Shown piece after piece: positions 17,735 through 26,188 of a stretch of DNA of 64,000 nt. Every line of letters starts with the position of its first letter. Position 1 is the stretch's first letter. The notes beneath the pieces are model-generated. The model was given only the letters and a program-made list of their open reading frames with translations, made no database searches and had not been told where the DNA came from. The position numbers were made by a program, and so were the translations under genes. The DNA comes from Filimonas sp. (GTDB lineage Bacteria > Bacteroidota > Bacteroidia > Chitinophagales > Chitinophagaceae), in assembly GCA_017306865.1 (NCBI GenBank), contig JAFKHH010000016.1, positions 124,001 to 188,000 of the forward strand. The letters are read 5' to 3'.

Positions 17735-18463
17735 ATGGTAGACCAGTTGCTCGAAAATTTTGAAGAGATTTCTGTAGAAAGGCCATCTGAATTAATTATC
17801 CAGCAGATAAAGGACCTGATCAGCACGGGTATGCTACAGCCCGGCGACAAATTACCTTCTGAACGAAAGCTTGCAGAAAAATTAGGGATCAGCCGCTTAC
17901 ACGTCCGCGATGCTATTAAGAAACTGGAGTTTTATGGTGTAGTAAAAGTATTGCCGCAATCCGGTACAGTTATATCCGGCCTGGGCATTCCTGCTATTAA
18001 TGGAATGCTTGGCAACATCTTAAACCTGGACCACTATAGTTTCTTTTCACTTGTAGAAACGCGTGTGTTGCTGGAAGTGGAATCTGCTAAGCTTGCTGCA
18101 GAAAGAAGGACAGAACAGGATGTTATAGAACTGGAAGAAGCGCTGAATACTTACATGAAGAAAATTGAAGAGGGCGGCGCCGCATCGGATGAGGATATTA
18201 TGTTTCACCTGAAGATAGCGGAGATCAGTAAGAACCCTGTGCTACGTTCTTTAATGCTGACTATTACACCACAGATATTAATGAACCACGGCAAGTTCAA
18301 TGTTTGCCTGAATGTATCTGATACAACAGTGATGGAACATAAGATGATCTTCCAGTACATCAAAAATCAAAACATTAATGGTGTTGCTGCTGTCATGCGC
18401 CAGCACTTATCTGAAGTGTTAGAGATGTCGAAGAACCTGAAAGGACCAGACCTGGAATTTTAG
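17735..18463 (+). CDS. FadR/GntR-family transcriptional regulator
   Basis: The 242-residue protein has an N-terminal winged helix of the GntR type (GDKLPSERKLAEKLGISRLHVRDAIKKLEFYGVVKV) and an all-helical C-terminal FCD domain (VETRVLLEVESAKLAAERRT, then later conserved His positions such as MFHLKIAEISKNP). FCD members usually bind small acids and use metal-coordinating His/Asp; several act on uronate or lactate pathways. It is divergent from susC and sits 13 bases upstream of a polyuronate lyase gene, so a sensor for uronate products is likely, though inferred. The ATG at 17735 (MVDQLLENF) is chosen over a TTG at 17714, which lies inside the promoter motif. Confidence 0.92.
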   Translation: MVDQLLENFEEISVERPSELIIQQIKDLISTGMLQPGDKLPSERKLAEKLGISRLHVRDAIKKLEFYGVVKVLPQSGTVISGLGIPAINGMLGNILNLDHYSFFSLVETRVLLEVESAKLAAERRTEQDVIELEEALNTYMKKIEEGGAASDEDIMFHLKIAEISKNPVLRSLMLTITPQILMNHGKFNVCLNVSDTTVMEHKMIFQYIKNQNINGVAAVMRQHLSEVLEMSKNLKGPDLEF

Positions 18464-18476
18464 TTTCCTGTTTTAA

Positions 18477-19718
18477 ATGCGCCACATGAAATTAATTGCC
18501 TGCCTCTTTACAGTATTCATATTTTACTGTTCGTTTCCGTGTGTTGCACAAAGCAATACCGCGTTACCACACACTATTATTCTTGACCCTACACTACTGG
18601 CAGAAGGTAAGGCCCGCATTCTGAAAAGTGATGCTACACTAATGCCTGCTTACAAGGAATTATTGAAAGATGCGAACAAGGCATTGCTTGCAGGCCCGTT
18701 TACGGTAACTGCTAAAAAGAGTGCTGCCCCGGCAACAGATATGCACGACTATGTGAGTATTGCACCTTATTGGTTTCCTGATCCTGCTAAAGCAGATGGT
18801 TTACCTTATATCAGAAGAGATGGTGTACACAATCCTGAAGTAGAAAATTATCCTGATAAGGACGTATTGCCTTCCATGGTAGATGCGATTGAGAAGTTAA
18901 CGCTTGCGTATTATTTCTCCGGGCAGGAAAAATATGCTGACAGGGCTGCGTTTTTGATCCGCACCTTTTTTCTTGACACTGCTACCCGCATGAATCCTAA
19001 TATGAATTTTGCACAAGCAATCAAAGGGCGAAATGATGGCCGCGGTGCGGGCATCATTGAAAGCCGACTGTTGGTGAAAGTTGTGGATGGTATTGGCTTA
19101 ATCAACAATTCGTCCTCCTGGAAAAAAGAGGATCAGCTTGGCATTGAAAAATGGTTTGCAGAGATGTTGAGCTGGATGCAAACAAGCACGAATGGTAAGG
19201 ACGAGAATAATACTAAAAATAATCATGGTGTATTCTATGATATGCAACGCATGTGCTATGCTACACTTACAAAAAATGCGGTTTTACAAAAGGAGATCAT
19301 TGAAAAAGTAAAATACAGGATAGATCATCAGCAGGCAGAAGATGGTAGTTTTCCCGCAGAGCTGGAACGTACTATCGGATTGCATTATTCTACATTTATT
19401 TTAAAAGCATTCTATGCGATTGCGTTTATGGCAGAGCGTATGCCAGAGCCTGTAGATCTGTGGCACTATGTTTCTCCATCGGGGAAAAGCTTACAAAAAG
19501 CAACTGAGTTTTGGTATCCTTATGCATCTAACCAGGCAACATGGAAGTGGCAACAGATCAAGCCTTATGCGTATAGTGATGAATGTGTAGACATGCTGAA
19601 GATTGCGAGTATAAAGTATAGTGATACGAAGTATGAGAAGAGTATAGGTAAGGTTATAGACGATAGTAAGGCTGAGAAACATTTGTCAAACCTGGTGGTG
19701 GGGATTGATTTGAAATAG
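18477..19718 (+). CDS. Alginate lyase-family (PL38-like) polyuronate lyase
   Basis: The 413-residue protein has a signal peptide (MKLIACLFTVFIFYCSFPCVAQ) and an alpha/alpha-barrel alginate_lyase domain (PF05426). Marks are YVSIAPYWFPDP, the stretch GRNDGRGAGIIESR, and the catalytic-type motif NNHGVFYDMQ with N249 and H250 (numbered from the first ATG). Such enzymes cut uronic acid polymers by beta-elimination; PL38 members act on glucuronan or similar chains. The exact substrate is not decided by the sequence. A second ATG at 18486 would give a cleaner signal peptide start. The gene follows the FadR/GntR regulator by 13 bases and very likely shares its transcript, completing a small polyuronate utilisation locus with susC and susD. 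Confidence 0.88.
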   Translation: MRHMKLIACLFTVFIFYCSFPCVAQSNTALPHTIILDPTLLAEGKARILKSDATLMPAYKELLKDANKALLAGPFTVTAKKSAAPATDMHDYVSIAPYWFPDPAKADGLPYIRRDGVHNPEVENYPDKDVLPSMVDAIEKLTLAYYFSGQEKYADRAAFLIRTFFLDTATRMNPNMNFAQAIKGRNDGRGAGIIESRLLVKVVDGIGLINNSSSWKKEDQLGIEKWFAEMLSWMQTSTNGKDENNTKNNHGVFYDMQRMCYATLTKNAVLQKEIIEKVKYRIDHQQAEDGSFPAELERTIGLHYSTFILKAFYAIAFMAERMPEPVDLWHYVSPSGKSLQKATEFWYPYASNQATWKWQQIKPYAYSDECVDMLKIASIKYSDTKYEKSIGKVIDDSKAEKHLSNLVVGIDLK

Positions 19719-19770
19719 GATGCATTGTTATATGGTTTAATATGGAGTAGCCGCTGCGCGACTTTATTTT

Positions 19771-19869
19771 AACCGCAGAGACGGGGAGTTGCGCAGAGAT
19801 TTAGCGTGAATCGTGAGACGGCAATCGTGAATGGGCGTACTCACTACTGACAACTCACCACTCACTTTG
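19771..19869 (+). repeat. Composite intergenic repeat, copy 2
   Basis: Same three-block order as at 10738-10845: AACCGCAGAGACGGGGAG words, a CGTGAATCGTGAGACGG block (19805-19835, identical over 31 bases to 10781-10811) and ACTCACTACTGACA words. The first block is shorter here. It lies between converging genes, just ahead of a terminator. Confidence 0.85.
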
Positions 19870-19900
19870 CGCGCCTTCGCACGAGATCCGTTTGCATAAA

Positions 19901-19926
19901 AAAGAGCCGTCTATTGACAGCTCTTT
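19901..19926. terminator. Bidirectional terminator between lyase and iscA
   Basis: AAAGAGC (19901-19907) and GCTCTTT (19920-19926) pair, with an inner GTC/GAC extension and a TATT loop. A-runs before it make a T-tail on the minus strand, so it mainly serves iscA and may also stop the lyase transcript. Confidence 0.65.
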
Positions 19927-19951
19927 AGAAATATTATTTATCCAATGTATT

Positions 19952-20302
19952 TTATACCGCGAAGCTTTCTCCACAACCGCAGCTACGGCTTGCGTTTGGA
20001 TTGTTGAAAAAGAATCCTTTTCCGTTCAGTCCATCAGAAAAGTCTAATTCCGTTCCTACAAGATATAAAAAGCTTTTCAGGTCGGTTACCACTTTTATAC
20101 CGTTGTGTTCAAATACCTGGTCACCGGTTTTTACTTCATTGTCAAAATCCATCTTATAGCTTAGTCCTGAACAACCACCACCTACTACAGATACACGCAG
20201 GAAATAAGAAGGATCGTTACCCACACCGGCTTCTTCCAACAGCTTAAAGACTTTACCTTTTGCCTTTTCGCTTACTGTTATGCCATTTTCTGTCTCTACC
20301 AT
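19952..20302 (-). CDS. iscA: Iron-sulfur cluster carrier protein, IscA/HesB family
   Basis: A-type carriers take Fe-S clusters from IscU to target proteins. The 116-residue protein has the three conserved cysteines: one in GGGCSGLSY and two in the C-terminal SCGCGESF. It is third in iscS-iscU-iscA on the minus strand. I chose the ATG at 20302 (MVETENG) rather than a TTG three codons upstream. The gap to iscU (about 104 bases) is filled with AT-rich words of the type ATTTGAAATTTGAG and CATTTAACAATTC. IscA, ErpA and SufA cannot be told apart by sequence alone; context favours the isc role. Confidence 0.9.
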   Translation of the reverse strand: MVETENGITVSEKAKGKVFKLLEEAGVGNDPSYFLRVSVVGGGCSGLSYKMDFDNEVKTGDQVFEHNGIKVVTDLKSFLYLVGTELDFSDGLNGKGFFFNNPNASRSCGCGESFAV

Positions 20303-20406
20303 ATTATTCAATTTGAAATTGATGATTTGAAATTTGAGATTGTTTACCTGTTTTAATTATTACAACAATTAAACCATTTAACAATTCAACAATACATCAA
20401 TTTAGA
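20303..20406. repeat. AT-rich word repeats between iscA and iscU
   Basis: The gap holds GATTTGAAATTTGAGATTG-type words followed by ACAATTAAACCATTTAACAA-type words. The same two classes, in the same order, fill the iscU-iscS gap (20824-20951), where the second class also appears in facing orientation. Confidence 0.6.
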
Positions 20407-20823
20407 TTAATGAATTCTTTCTTCAAACACCAACTCTTCCAAACCGTTCTTTTTGCGATAGTCGTTGATCGCAGCTTTGATTGCATCTTCTGCTAATACA
20501 GAACAGTGGATTTTTACCGGCGGCAGGTTCAGCTCTTCTACAATCTCCATATTGTCGATCTTTAAAGCTTCGTCTACACTTTTGCCTTTCAGCCATTCAG
20601 TAGCCAGAGAGGAAGAAGCAATAGCAGAACCGCAACCAAATGTTTTGAATTTAGCGTCTTTAATCACACCTGTTGTCTCGTCTACTTCAATCTGCAAACG
20701 CATAACGTCACCGCACTCAGGAGCACCTACAAGGCCGGTACCTACGTTTTTCTGTCCCTTATCCAACGTACCTACGTTCTTCGGATTATTATAGTGATCA
20801 ATTACTTTTTCTGAATATGCCAT
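20407..20823 (-). CDS. iscU: Iron-sulfur cluster scaffold protein IscU
   Basis: IscU is the platform on which Fe-S clusters are built with sulfur from IscS. The 138-residue protein carries the three ligand cysteines C37 (PECGD, with D39), C64 (FGCGSAIASSS) and C107, and the chaperone-recognition motif LPPVKIHCS. It lies between iscS (128 bases upstream) and iscA on the same strand. Start ATG at 20823 gives the standard MAYSEKVIDHYNNPKNVG. No hscA, hscB or fdx follows here, so the locus is a minimal isc set. Confidence 0.96.
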   Translation of the reverse strand: MAYSEKVIDHYNNPKNVGTLDKGQKNVGTGLVGAPECGDVMRLQIEVDETTGVIKDAKFKTFGCGSAIASSSLATEWLKGKSVDEALKIDNMEIVEELNLPPVKIHCSVLAEDAIKAAINDYRKKNGLEELVFEERIH

Positions 20824-20951
20824 AAAAACGATTTGAAAATTTGAAATTTATAATTTGAGATTGTTGTATTGCTGCATTGTTAAATTGTTATGACAACACT
20901 TTTAAAAACAATTCAACAATGTAACCATTTAACAATGTACCAATTTACCCA
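20824..20951. repeat. AT-rich inverted word repeats between iscU and iscS
   Basis: GATTTGAAAATTTGAAATTT words are followed by GCATTGTTAAATTGTTATG and its facing counterpart CAATGTAACCATTTAACAA. The arms are imperfect and could form a hairpin within the isc transcript. Confidence 0.55.
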
Positions 20952-22169
20952 TTAGTGATGCGCCCACTCTATCGTGTTCAGATCAATACCTTCTTTGAAC
21001 ATTTCCCACAGTGGACTCATTTCTCTTAACTTGTTCACCGTGTTAGTTACCTGTTCTATTGTATAGTCGATCTGCTCTTCTGTAGTGAAACGTCCCAGGC
21101 CAAAACGCAGGGAGCTATGTGCCAGGTCATCACCCAGGCCTAATGCTTTTAATACATAGCTCGGTTCAAGCGATGCTGACGTACAAGCAGAGCCGGATGA
21201 TAGGGCAATGTTTTTATTAAAGCCCATCATTAAACCTTCACCTTCTACATATTTGAAAGAGATATTGCTTACATGTGGCAGGCGATGGTCTTTGTGACCA
21301 TTCAGATAACTTTCTTCTACTTGTAATAAAGCATTTTCCAGTTTATCGCGCAGTGCTTTGATGTGTTTTGTATCCTGCTCCATTTCCAAGCGGCATAGTT
21401 CACATGCTTTGCCCAAACCAACAATACCAGGTACATTGAGTGTACCACTACGCATACCTCTTTCGTGTCCGCCACCGTCCATCTGTGCAGTTACTTTTAC
21501 ACGAGGATTTTTGCGGCGTACATATAATGCACCTACACCTTTAGGTCCATACATTTTGTGTGCACTGAATGCAAGCAGGTCAATGCCGTCTTTCAGTACA
21601 TCTACCGGTATTTTGCCTACAGCTTGTGTAGCATCTGTAAAGAATAATACGCCGTGCTTTTTAGCAATAGCGCTGATCTCTTTTACAGGTTGTATTACAC
21701 CTACTTCATTGTTTGCATACATGATAGAGATTAAAACCGTTGTAGGTTTAATGGCTGCTTCCAATTCGTGCAGATCAATCAAGCCATCAGGTTTTACCGG
21801 AAGATAAGTTACTTCTCCTCCTTGCTTTTCTATATGCTTACAAGTATCTAATACAGCTTTGTGTTCGGTAACACAGGTGATGATGTGGTTACCTTTGTTT
21901 GCATACATTTCGAATACACCTTTGATAGCAAGGTTATCCGCTTCTGTAGCGCCTGAAGTAAAAATGATTTCTTTTGGATCGGCTCCTATTAATTTAGCCA
22001 CCTGCTCACGGGCATAATCCACAGCTTCTTCTGCTTCCCAACCAAACGGGTGGTTACGGCTGGCTGCGTTACCAAAATGTTCAACAAAATAAGGTAACAT
22101 CGCTTCCAGTACACGCGGGTCCATTGGTGTGGTCGCATTATTATCCAGGTAAATAGGAAGTTTCAACAT
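20952..22169 (-). CDS. iscS: Cysteine desulfurase IscS
   Basis: IscS is a PLP enzyme of the class V aminotransferase fold that takes sulfur from cysteine and passes it to IscU. The 405-residue protein shows YLDNNATTP, the PLP lysine in [19 protein letters not shown] and the catalytic cysteine loop SGSACTSAS. It heads the iscS-iscU-iscA run. The start ATG at 22169 gives [11 protein letters not shown], the usual beginning. A -7 element lies at 22205-22212. No IscR gene is next to it. Confidence 0.96.
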   Translation of the reverse strand: MLKLPIYLDNNATTPMDPRVLEAMLPYFVEHFGNAASRNHPFGWEAEEAVDYAREQVAKLIGADPKEIIFTSGATEADNLAIKGVFEMYANKGNHIITCVTEHKAVLDTCKHIEKQGGEVTYLPVKPDGLIDLHELEAAIKPTTVLISIMYANNEVGVIQPVKEISAIAKKHGVLFFTDATQAVGKIPVDVLKDGIDLLAFSAHKMYGPKGVGALYVRRKNPRVKVTAQMDGGGHERGMRSGTLNVPGIVGLGKACELCRLEMEQDTKHIKALRDKLENALLQVEESYLNGHKDHRLPHVSNISFKYVEGEGLMMGFNKNIALSSGSACTSASLEPSYVLKALGLGDDLAHSSLRFGLGRFTTEEQIDYTIEQVTNTVNKLREMSPLWEMFKEGIDLNTIEWAHH

Positions 22170-22204
22170 GATTCAAAGAATGTTTATACTAATTGAGAAT
22201 ACCG

Positions 22205-22212
22205 CAAAAATA
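22205..22212 (-). promoter_or_regulatory. -7 promoter element for iscS-iscU-iscA
   Basis: The minus strand reads TATTTTTG, an exact match to TAnnTTTG, leaving a leader of about 30 bases before the ATG at 22169. A -33 TTG was not found at the usual distance. Confidence 0.5.
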
Positions 22213-22286
22213 CATTAAACCATTGTATTTTAGGGTGGTGAGGGTATTGATAATATCTATTTTCTTATATCGAAAATCAATGTTAT

Positions 22287-22688
22287 ATGCAAAAAGTTGA
22301 ACATATTGGCATAGCTGTTAAAGACTTATCTGTTTCTATTCCGTTGTTTGAAACATTATTAAATACAAACTGCTATAAAACGGAAGAAGTAAGCAGTGAA
22401 AACGTTCGAACAGCCTTCTTCCAGACAGGCAACACGAAAATAGAATTATTGGAGAGTACTACGGCCGATGGCGTAATTGCTAAATATGTAGAAAAGAAAG
22501 GTGAAGGCATGCACCATATAGCCTTTGAAGTAGCTGATATTCATGCAGAAATGAAGAGATTGGCGGATAATGGCTTTCAATTATTACAGCAAGAACCAAA
22601 GCGCGGTGCGGATAATAAACTGGTTTGTTTTCTACATCCTAAAACGACCAATGGTGTGTTGATAGAGTTGTGTCAGAGTATAGTTTAA
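22287..22688 (+). CDS. mce: Methylmalonyl-CoA epimerase
   Basis: The enzyme interconverts (2R)- and (2S)-methylmalonyl-CoA in propionate metabolism. The 133-residue protein is a single VOC-fold domain pair: VEHIGIAVKDL with the metal histidine, ELLES, the second histidine in GMHHIAFEV, and VLIELCQ at the C-terminus with the final glutamate ligand. Length matches the family. It is divergent from iscS and not in an operon with methylmalonyl-CoA mutase genes in this window. Confidence 0.93.
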   Translation: MQKVEHIGIAVKDLSVSIPLFETLLNTNCYKTEEVSSENVRTAFFQTGNTKIELLESTTADGVIAKYVEKKGEGMHHIAFEVADIHAEMKRLADNGFQLLQQEPKRGADNKLVCFLHPKTTNGVLIELCQSIV

Positions 22689-22714
22689 TTGACTGATTGT
22701 TGTATGGTTAAATT

Positions 22715-22775
22715 GTGAGTAGTGAGATGTCAGTTGTGAGTAAGCCGATTCACGATTATCGTCTCACGATTCACG
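22715..22775 (-). repeat. Intergenic module, minus-strand copy
   Basis: The minus strand reads CGTGAATCGTGAGACG, then ATAATCGTGAAT, then TTACTCACAACTGACA-type words (22744-22715). This is the same roughly 60-bp module as at 8104-8164, 10781-10845 and 19805-19869, and is followed by CAATTTAACAATTC words. Confidence 0.8.
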
Positions 22776-22891
22776 CTTATAACAATTTAACAATTCATCT
22801 CCCGAATCCGTAAAAGATTGTTAAGCTATTGCTTATCATTAATCCCGGCAAGCAAGTGGTTATCTAAATAGCGGAATAAACATGATATGCT

Positions 22892-23527
22892 ATGAAAAAG
22901 ATAATGGCTGGTGGGATTTTATTATTGGCTGCCGTATTCATTTTTGCGGGCTGTAGCAGCAGTTCAAAGATTACCAATAGCTGGAATGCTGCAGATGCAA
23001 AAAACGTTCCCCTGAAAAAGATCCTGGTGCTTGGCTTCTTCAATGACAAAGACAGGAGTATGCGTGCGCGCATAGAAAACGAAGTAGCTACGGACCTAAA
23101 AGGACAGGGGTATGAAGCCGTCACTTCTTTCAATGAATATGGGCCCAAATCGTTTGAGAATATGAAAGAAGAACAGGCTTTACAAAAATTGCAATCCGCA
23201 AATTTTGATGGTGTACTGACTATTTCTTTATTGGACAAGAATAAGGAAAAACGGTATGTTCCCGGAACAATGTCTTACGCACCATATCCGTATTATGGAC
23301 GTTTCTGGGGCTACTATTCCTATTATTACCCACGTGTATATCAACCAGGTTACTACGAAACAAGCACTCGCTTTTTCTTCGAAACAAACCTGTATGACAT
23401 AAACAGTAATAAGTTATTGTACTCTGCACAATCGCAGTCTTCCGCTCCTTCTTCATTAAATGCACTGGCAGACGATTTCTCCAGGACAATTGTGAAGGAT
23501 ATGAAGAAAAGGAAGGTGATTAATTAA
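22892..23527 (+). CDS. Predicted lipoprotein of unknown function
   Basis: The 211-residue protein has a lipoprotein signal (MKKIMAGGILLLAAVFIFAGCSSSS). The first part (KNVPLKKILVLGFFNDKDRSMRARIENEV) looks like the small periplasmic domain of lipoproteins that assemble with outer-membrane channels, though the match is weak. A Tyr-Pro-rich linker (MSYAPYPYYGRFWGYYSYYY) precedes a beta-rich C-terminus. It may belong to the DUF4136-like group, but I cannot confirm this. It is a single gene with a terminator-like hairpin downstream. Confidence 0.7.
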   Translation: MKKIMAGGILLLAAVFIFAGCSSSSKITNSWNAADAKNVPLKKILVLGFFNDKDRSMRARIENEVATDLKGQGYEAVTSFNEYGPKSFENMKEEQALQKLQSANFDGVLTISLLDKNKEKRYVPGTMSYAPYPYYGRFWGYYSYYYPRVYQPGYYETSTRFFFETNLYDINSNKLLYSAQSQSSAPSSLNALADDFSRTIVKDMKKRKVIN

Positions 23528-23601
23528 TGGTTGTATTGCTTAATTGTTAGAATAACAATTTAACTAGTTGAGGTTTTAGTCTATAGTGGTTTTACCGTTT
23601 G

Positions 23602-23667
23602 AAGGCGTTTCAGAAAAGTCACTTATAATGCACATGAGGGCTTTACATTCTGGGCGCCTTTTTTTAT
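23602..23667 (+). terminator. Terminator-like hairpin after the lipoprotein gene
   Basis: AAGGCG (23602-23607) pairs with CGCCTT (23655-23660), extended by an inner CAGAA/TTCTG pairing, and is followed by a run of seven T. The loop is long (about 33 bases), so the fold is less sure than other terminators here. Confidence 0.55.
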
Positions 23668-23813
23668 TGATTAGAGGTAAGTAGCTTCACGACTTCGATT
23701 CACCGCAGAGACGGTGAGAACGGAGAGTTACGCAGAGAAATCGTATGAGTAAATTGTTGGAATAACAATTGAACAATATAGCCATATAGCAATTTAACCA
23801 TATAACAATTCAG

Positions 23814-23842
23814 CAATTTGAAAATGCAACATTTTCAAATTG
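23814..23842. repeat. Palindrome with 13-bp arms near the end of rnc
   Basis: CAATTTGAAAATG (23814-23826) and CATTTTCAAATTG (23830-23842) pair perfectly over a CAA centre. It lies 14 bases past the rnc stop codon on the minus strand and could end or protect that transcript. There is no strong T-run. Confidence 0.7.
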
Positions 23843-23855
23843 ACTCATTTTCAAA

Positions 23856-24563
23856 TTACAACCCTAACTTTTCTATTGCTAATTGTGCCGCTACCTGGCT
23901 GGCGTCTTTTTTATTGTAGCCTTTTGCCTGTGCCAATACTTCACCATTTAATACTGCGGCAATAGTAAATACACGTCGTCCGTTTTCCATTTTTTCTTCA
24001 ATGGTTTCAAACTCGAGTGATTTACCGTTTTTGCTTGCCCAGCCGATGAGCTTGTTTTTGAGGTTGATGTCGATCAGTTCCAGATCGTCAACAAAAAGGT
24101 GGGGAAGAATAATACTTCTCAAGACCCATCTATGCGTACGCTCATAACCTTTGTCAAGGTACACAGCGCCAACAAGGGCTTCTAAGGTATTACCAAATAT
24201 CTGGCTTGATTTGAGGGAATTATCGAACTTGTTGTACATGGTCAGCTTTTTCAGCCCCATCTTCAGCGCAATATCATTGAGCTGCTGACGGTTTACCATT
24301 TTACTACGCATTTCAGTAAGGAAACCTTCGCCTTTGTAGGGATATCTTTTAAAAAGATAATCCGCCACAATTGCACTTAGCACGGCATCGCCGAGATATT
24401 CCAGCCGCTCATTGTTTTCGTCAGGCCCTTCCTTTATGGAACGGTGACTCAGTGCAGTCTTATACAACGCTACTTTGGTAGTTTTAATACCTAACAGGTT
24501 GTGTAGCTGCGTTTCAAATGATGGCTTGGATGGCTTGTTAAATAATTTCCTTAAAAATTGCAC
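23856..24563 (-). CDS. rnc: Ribonuclease III
   Basis: RNase III cuts double-stranded RNA, including rRNA precursors. The 235-residue protein has the catalytic signature NERLEYLGDAVL, the second acidic motif NTLEALVGAVYLDKGY, and a C-terminal double-stranded-RNA-binding domain (GWASKNGKSLEFETIEE to KDASQVAAQLAIEKL). The start is a GTG at 24563, four bases after the fabF stop codon; no in-frame ATG gives a complete domain. It is third in acpP-fabF-rnc, a gene order common in Bacteroidota and other bacteria. Confidence 0.95.
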   Translation of the reverse strand: MQFLRKLFNKPSKPSFETQLHNLLGIKTTKVALYKTALSHRSIKEGPDENNERLEYLGDAVLSAIVADYLFKRYPYKGEGFLTEMRSKMVNRQQLNDIALKMGLKKLTMYNKFDNSLKSSQIFGNTLEALVGAVYLDKGYERTHRWVLRSIILPHLFVDDLELIDINLKNKLIGWASKNGKSLEFETIEEKMENGRRVFTIAAVLNGEVLAQAKGYNKKDASQVAAQLAIEKLGL

Positions 24564-24567
24564 AATC

Positions 24568-25827
24568 TCAAGCTACGTATTTTTTTACAATCACGCATGC
24601 ATTATGTCCGCCAAAACCAAAAGTATTGCTTAGGGCAGCATTTACAGTACGCTTTTGAGCTTTGTTAAATGTGAAGTTCAGTCTCGGGTCCAATTCAGGA
24701 TCGTCAGTGAAGTGGTTAATGGTAGGAGGCACTTCATCTTTGATCACACTATACACACAAGCTATAGCTTCAATAACGCCTGCAGCGCCAAGGCAGTGGC
24801 CTGTCATAGATTTAGTCGCACTGATGTTCACTTTGTAAGCGTGTTCACCAAAAACGTCTACGATAGCTTTTACCTCTGCTACGTCGCCTAGTGGCGTAGA
24901 TGTACCATGTGTATTGATGTAATCGATGTCTTCAGCTTTCATTCCGGCATCATCCAGTGCTGCCAGCATTACATTTCTTGCACCAAGCCCTTCGGGATGT
25001 GGAGCAGTAATATGATGTGCATCTGCAGTAGCACCAGTACCAGCTATTTCACAATAGATCTTCGCACCTCTTGCAAGAGCATGTTCCAATGTTTCCAGTA
25101 CCAACATACCGCCCGCTTCTCCCATTACAAAACCATCACGGTCCTTATCATAAGGGCGGCTGGCAGTTTTAGGATCGTCGTTGCGTTCGCTCATTGCTTT
25201 CATGGAGTTAAAGCCACCTACACCTGCCTGGCTGATAACGGCTTCGCTACCACCTGCTAGTATAATATCTGCTTTACCTAATCTCAGGAGATTAAATGCT
25301 TCCATGATCGCATTGGTACTGCTGGCGCAGGCGCTCACTACTGCGAAGTTTGGACCACGCAGGTTATGGCGCATAGATATTTGCCCTGCGGCAATATCCA
25401 GGATCATTTTTGGAATGAAGAACGGATTGAAACGCGGCGTTCCATCGCCTTGTGCAAATTCTATTACCTCGTTCTGGAAGGTGATAAGGCCACCAATGCC
25501 GCTTGCAAATACAACACCAATCCTGTCCGGGTTAATATTGTCTCTGCTCAGTCCTGCATCAGCCATAGCCTGGTCACTTACTACCAGCGCGAACTGCGTA
25601 AAGCGGTCGATCTTGCGGGCTTCTTTCTTATCCAGGAATTCTGTAGGGTCAAAATTCTTCACTTCGCAAGCAAACTTTGTCTTAAACTTTGAGGCATCAA
25701 AAAGAGTGATATTGTCTGCACCGGACACACCGTTGATGAGTCCGTTCCAATATTCATCAGGAGTATTCCCGATTGGTGTTAATGCGCCAATACCAGTTAC
25801 TACAACTCTTTTGAGATCTACGTTCAT
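24568..25827 (-). CDS. fabF: Beta-ketoacyl-ACP synthase II
   Basis: FabF extends acyl chains with malonyl-ACP in fatty acid synthesis. The 419-residue protein shows the catalytic cysteine in VVSACASSTNA, and the histidines in NTHGTSTPLGD and SMTGHCLGAAG. It follows acpP by about 100 bases and precedes rnc by four, all on the minus strand. The start ATG at 25827 gives MNVDLKRVVVTGIGALTPIG, the usual beginning. Confidence 0.96.
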   Translation of the reverse strand: MNVDLKRVVVTGIGALTPIGNTPDEYWNGLINGVSGADNITLFDASKFKTKFACEVKNFDPTEFLDKKEARKIDRFTQFALVVSDQAMADAGLSRDNINPDRIGVVFASGIGGLITFQNEVIEFAQGDGTPRFNPFFIPKMILDIAAGQISMRHNLRGPNFAVVSACASSTNAIMEAFNLLRLGKADIILAGGSEAVISQAGVGGFNSMKAMSERNDDPKTASRPYDKDRDGFVMGEAGGMLVLETLEHALARGAKIYCEIAGTGATADAHHITAPHPEGLGARNVMLAALDDAGMKAEDIDYINTHGTSTPLGDVAEVKAIVDVFGEHAYKVNISATKSMTGHCLGAAGVIEAIACVYSVIKDEVPPTINHFTDDPELDPRLNFTFNKAQKRTVNAALSNTFGFGGHNACVIVKKYVA

Positions 25828-25857
25828 AATTTTTTACAAGCCTGTGTTTGAAGTGAT

Positions 25858-25898
25858 AAATCCGCCTACGGGGCAAATGCTGATCCGCAGGCGGATTA
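25858..25898. repeat. Hairpin-forming repeat between acpP and fabF
   Basis: AATCCGCCT (25858-25866) and AGGCGGATT (25890-25898) pair over a 23-base loop. The word CGCAGGCGGATT recurs at 55030-55042 in the metH leader. A hairpin here could lower fabF expression relative to acpP, which needs far more protein; that role is inference. Confidence 0.6.
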
Positions 25899-25927
25899 TA
25901 ATTAATATCGCGAAGTACGGTTATCCG

Positions 25928-26164
25928 TTACTTAGCATGCTCTTCCAGATAAGCAATAGCCTGGCCAACCGTAGTAATAGTTTCAGCTTGTTCGTCAGGA
26001 ATTGAGATGTTGAATTCTTTTTCGAATTCCATGATCAGTTCTACGGTGTCCAAAGAATCGGCACCCAGATCATTTGTGAAAGAAGCTTCATTCGTAACTT
26101 CAGCTTCATCTACTCCTAATTTGTCAACAATGATCTTCTTTACTCTTGTTGCGATGTCTGACAT
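25928..26164 (-). CDS. acpP: Acyl carrier protein
   Basis: The 78-residue acidic protein carries the growing acyl chain on a phosphopantetheine arm. The attachment serine is S37 in [15 protein letters not shown]. It is the first gene of acpP-fabF-rnc and has the best promoter in this part of the window (TTG, 18-base spacer, TATTTTTG). Confidence 0.97.
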   Translation of the reverse strand: MSDIATRVKKIIVDKLGVDEAEVTNEASFTNDLGADSLDTVELIMEFEKEFNISIPDEQAETITTVGQAIAYLEEHAK

Positions 26165-26188
26165 TTTGAAAAAGTTTTGTTACAGGCG

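Larger units (their letters stand above)
23528..23855. other. Intergenic region with terminator, word repeats and a palindrome
   Basis: No gene is seen. A terminator-like hairpin lies at 23602-23667. CACCGCAGAGACGGTGAG-type words follow at about 23700-23742. AT-rich CAATTTAACCATATAACAATT words run to about 23812, ahead of a near-perfect palindrome at 23814-23842 (arms CAATTTGAAAATG and CATTTTCAAATTG). Confidence 0.6.

Noticed and set aside
25181-26005. Long open frame (274 codons) on the plus strand opposite fabF and acpP
   Set aside because: The opposite strand encodes highly conserved fabF and acpP with all catalytic motifs. The antisense frame has no start context or recognisable domain.
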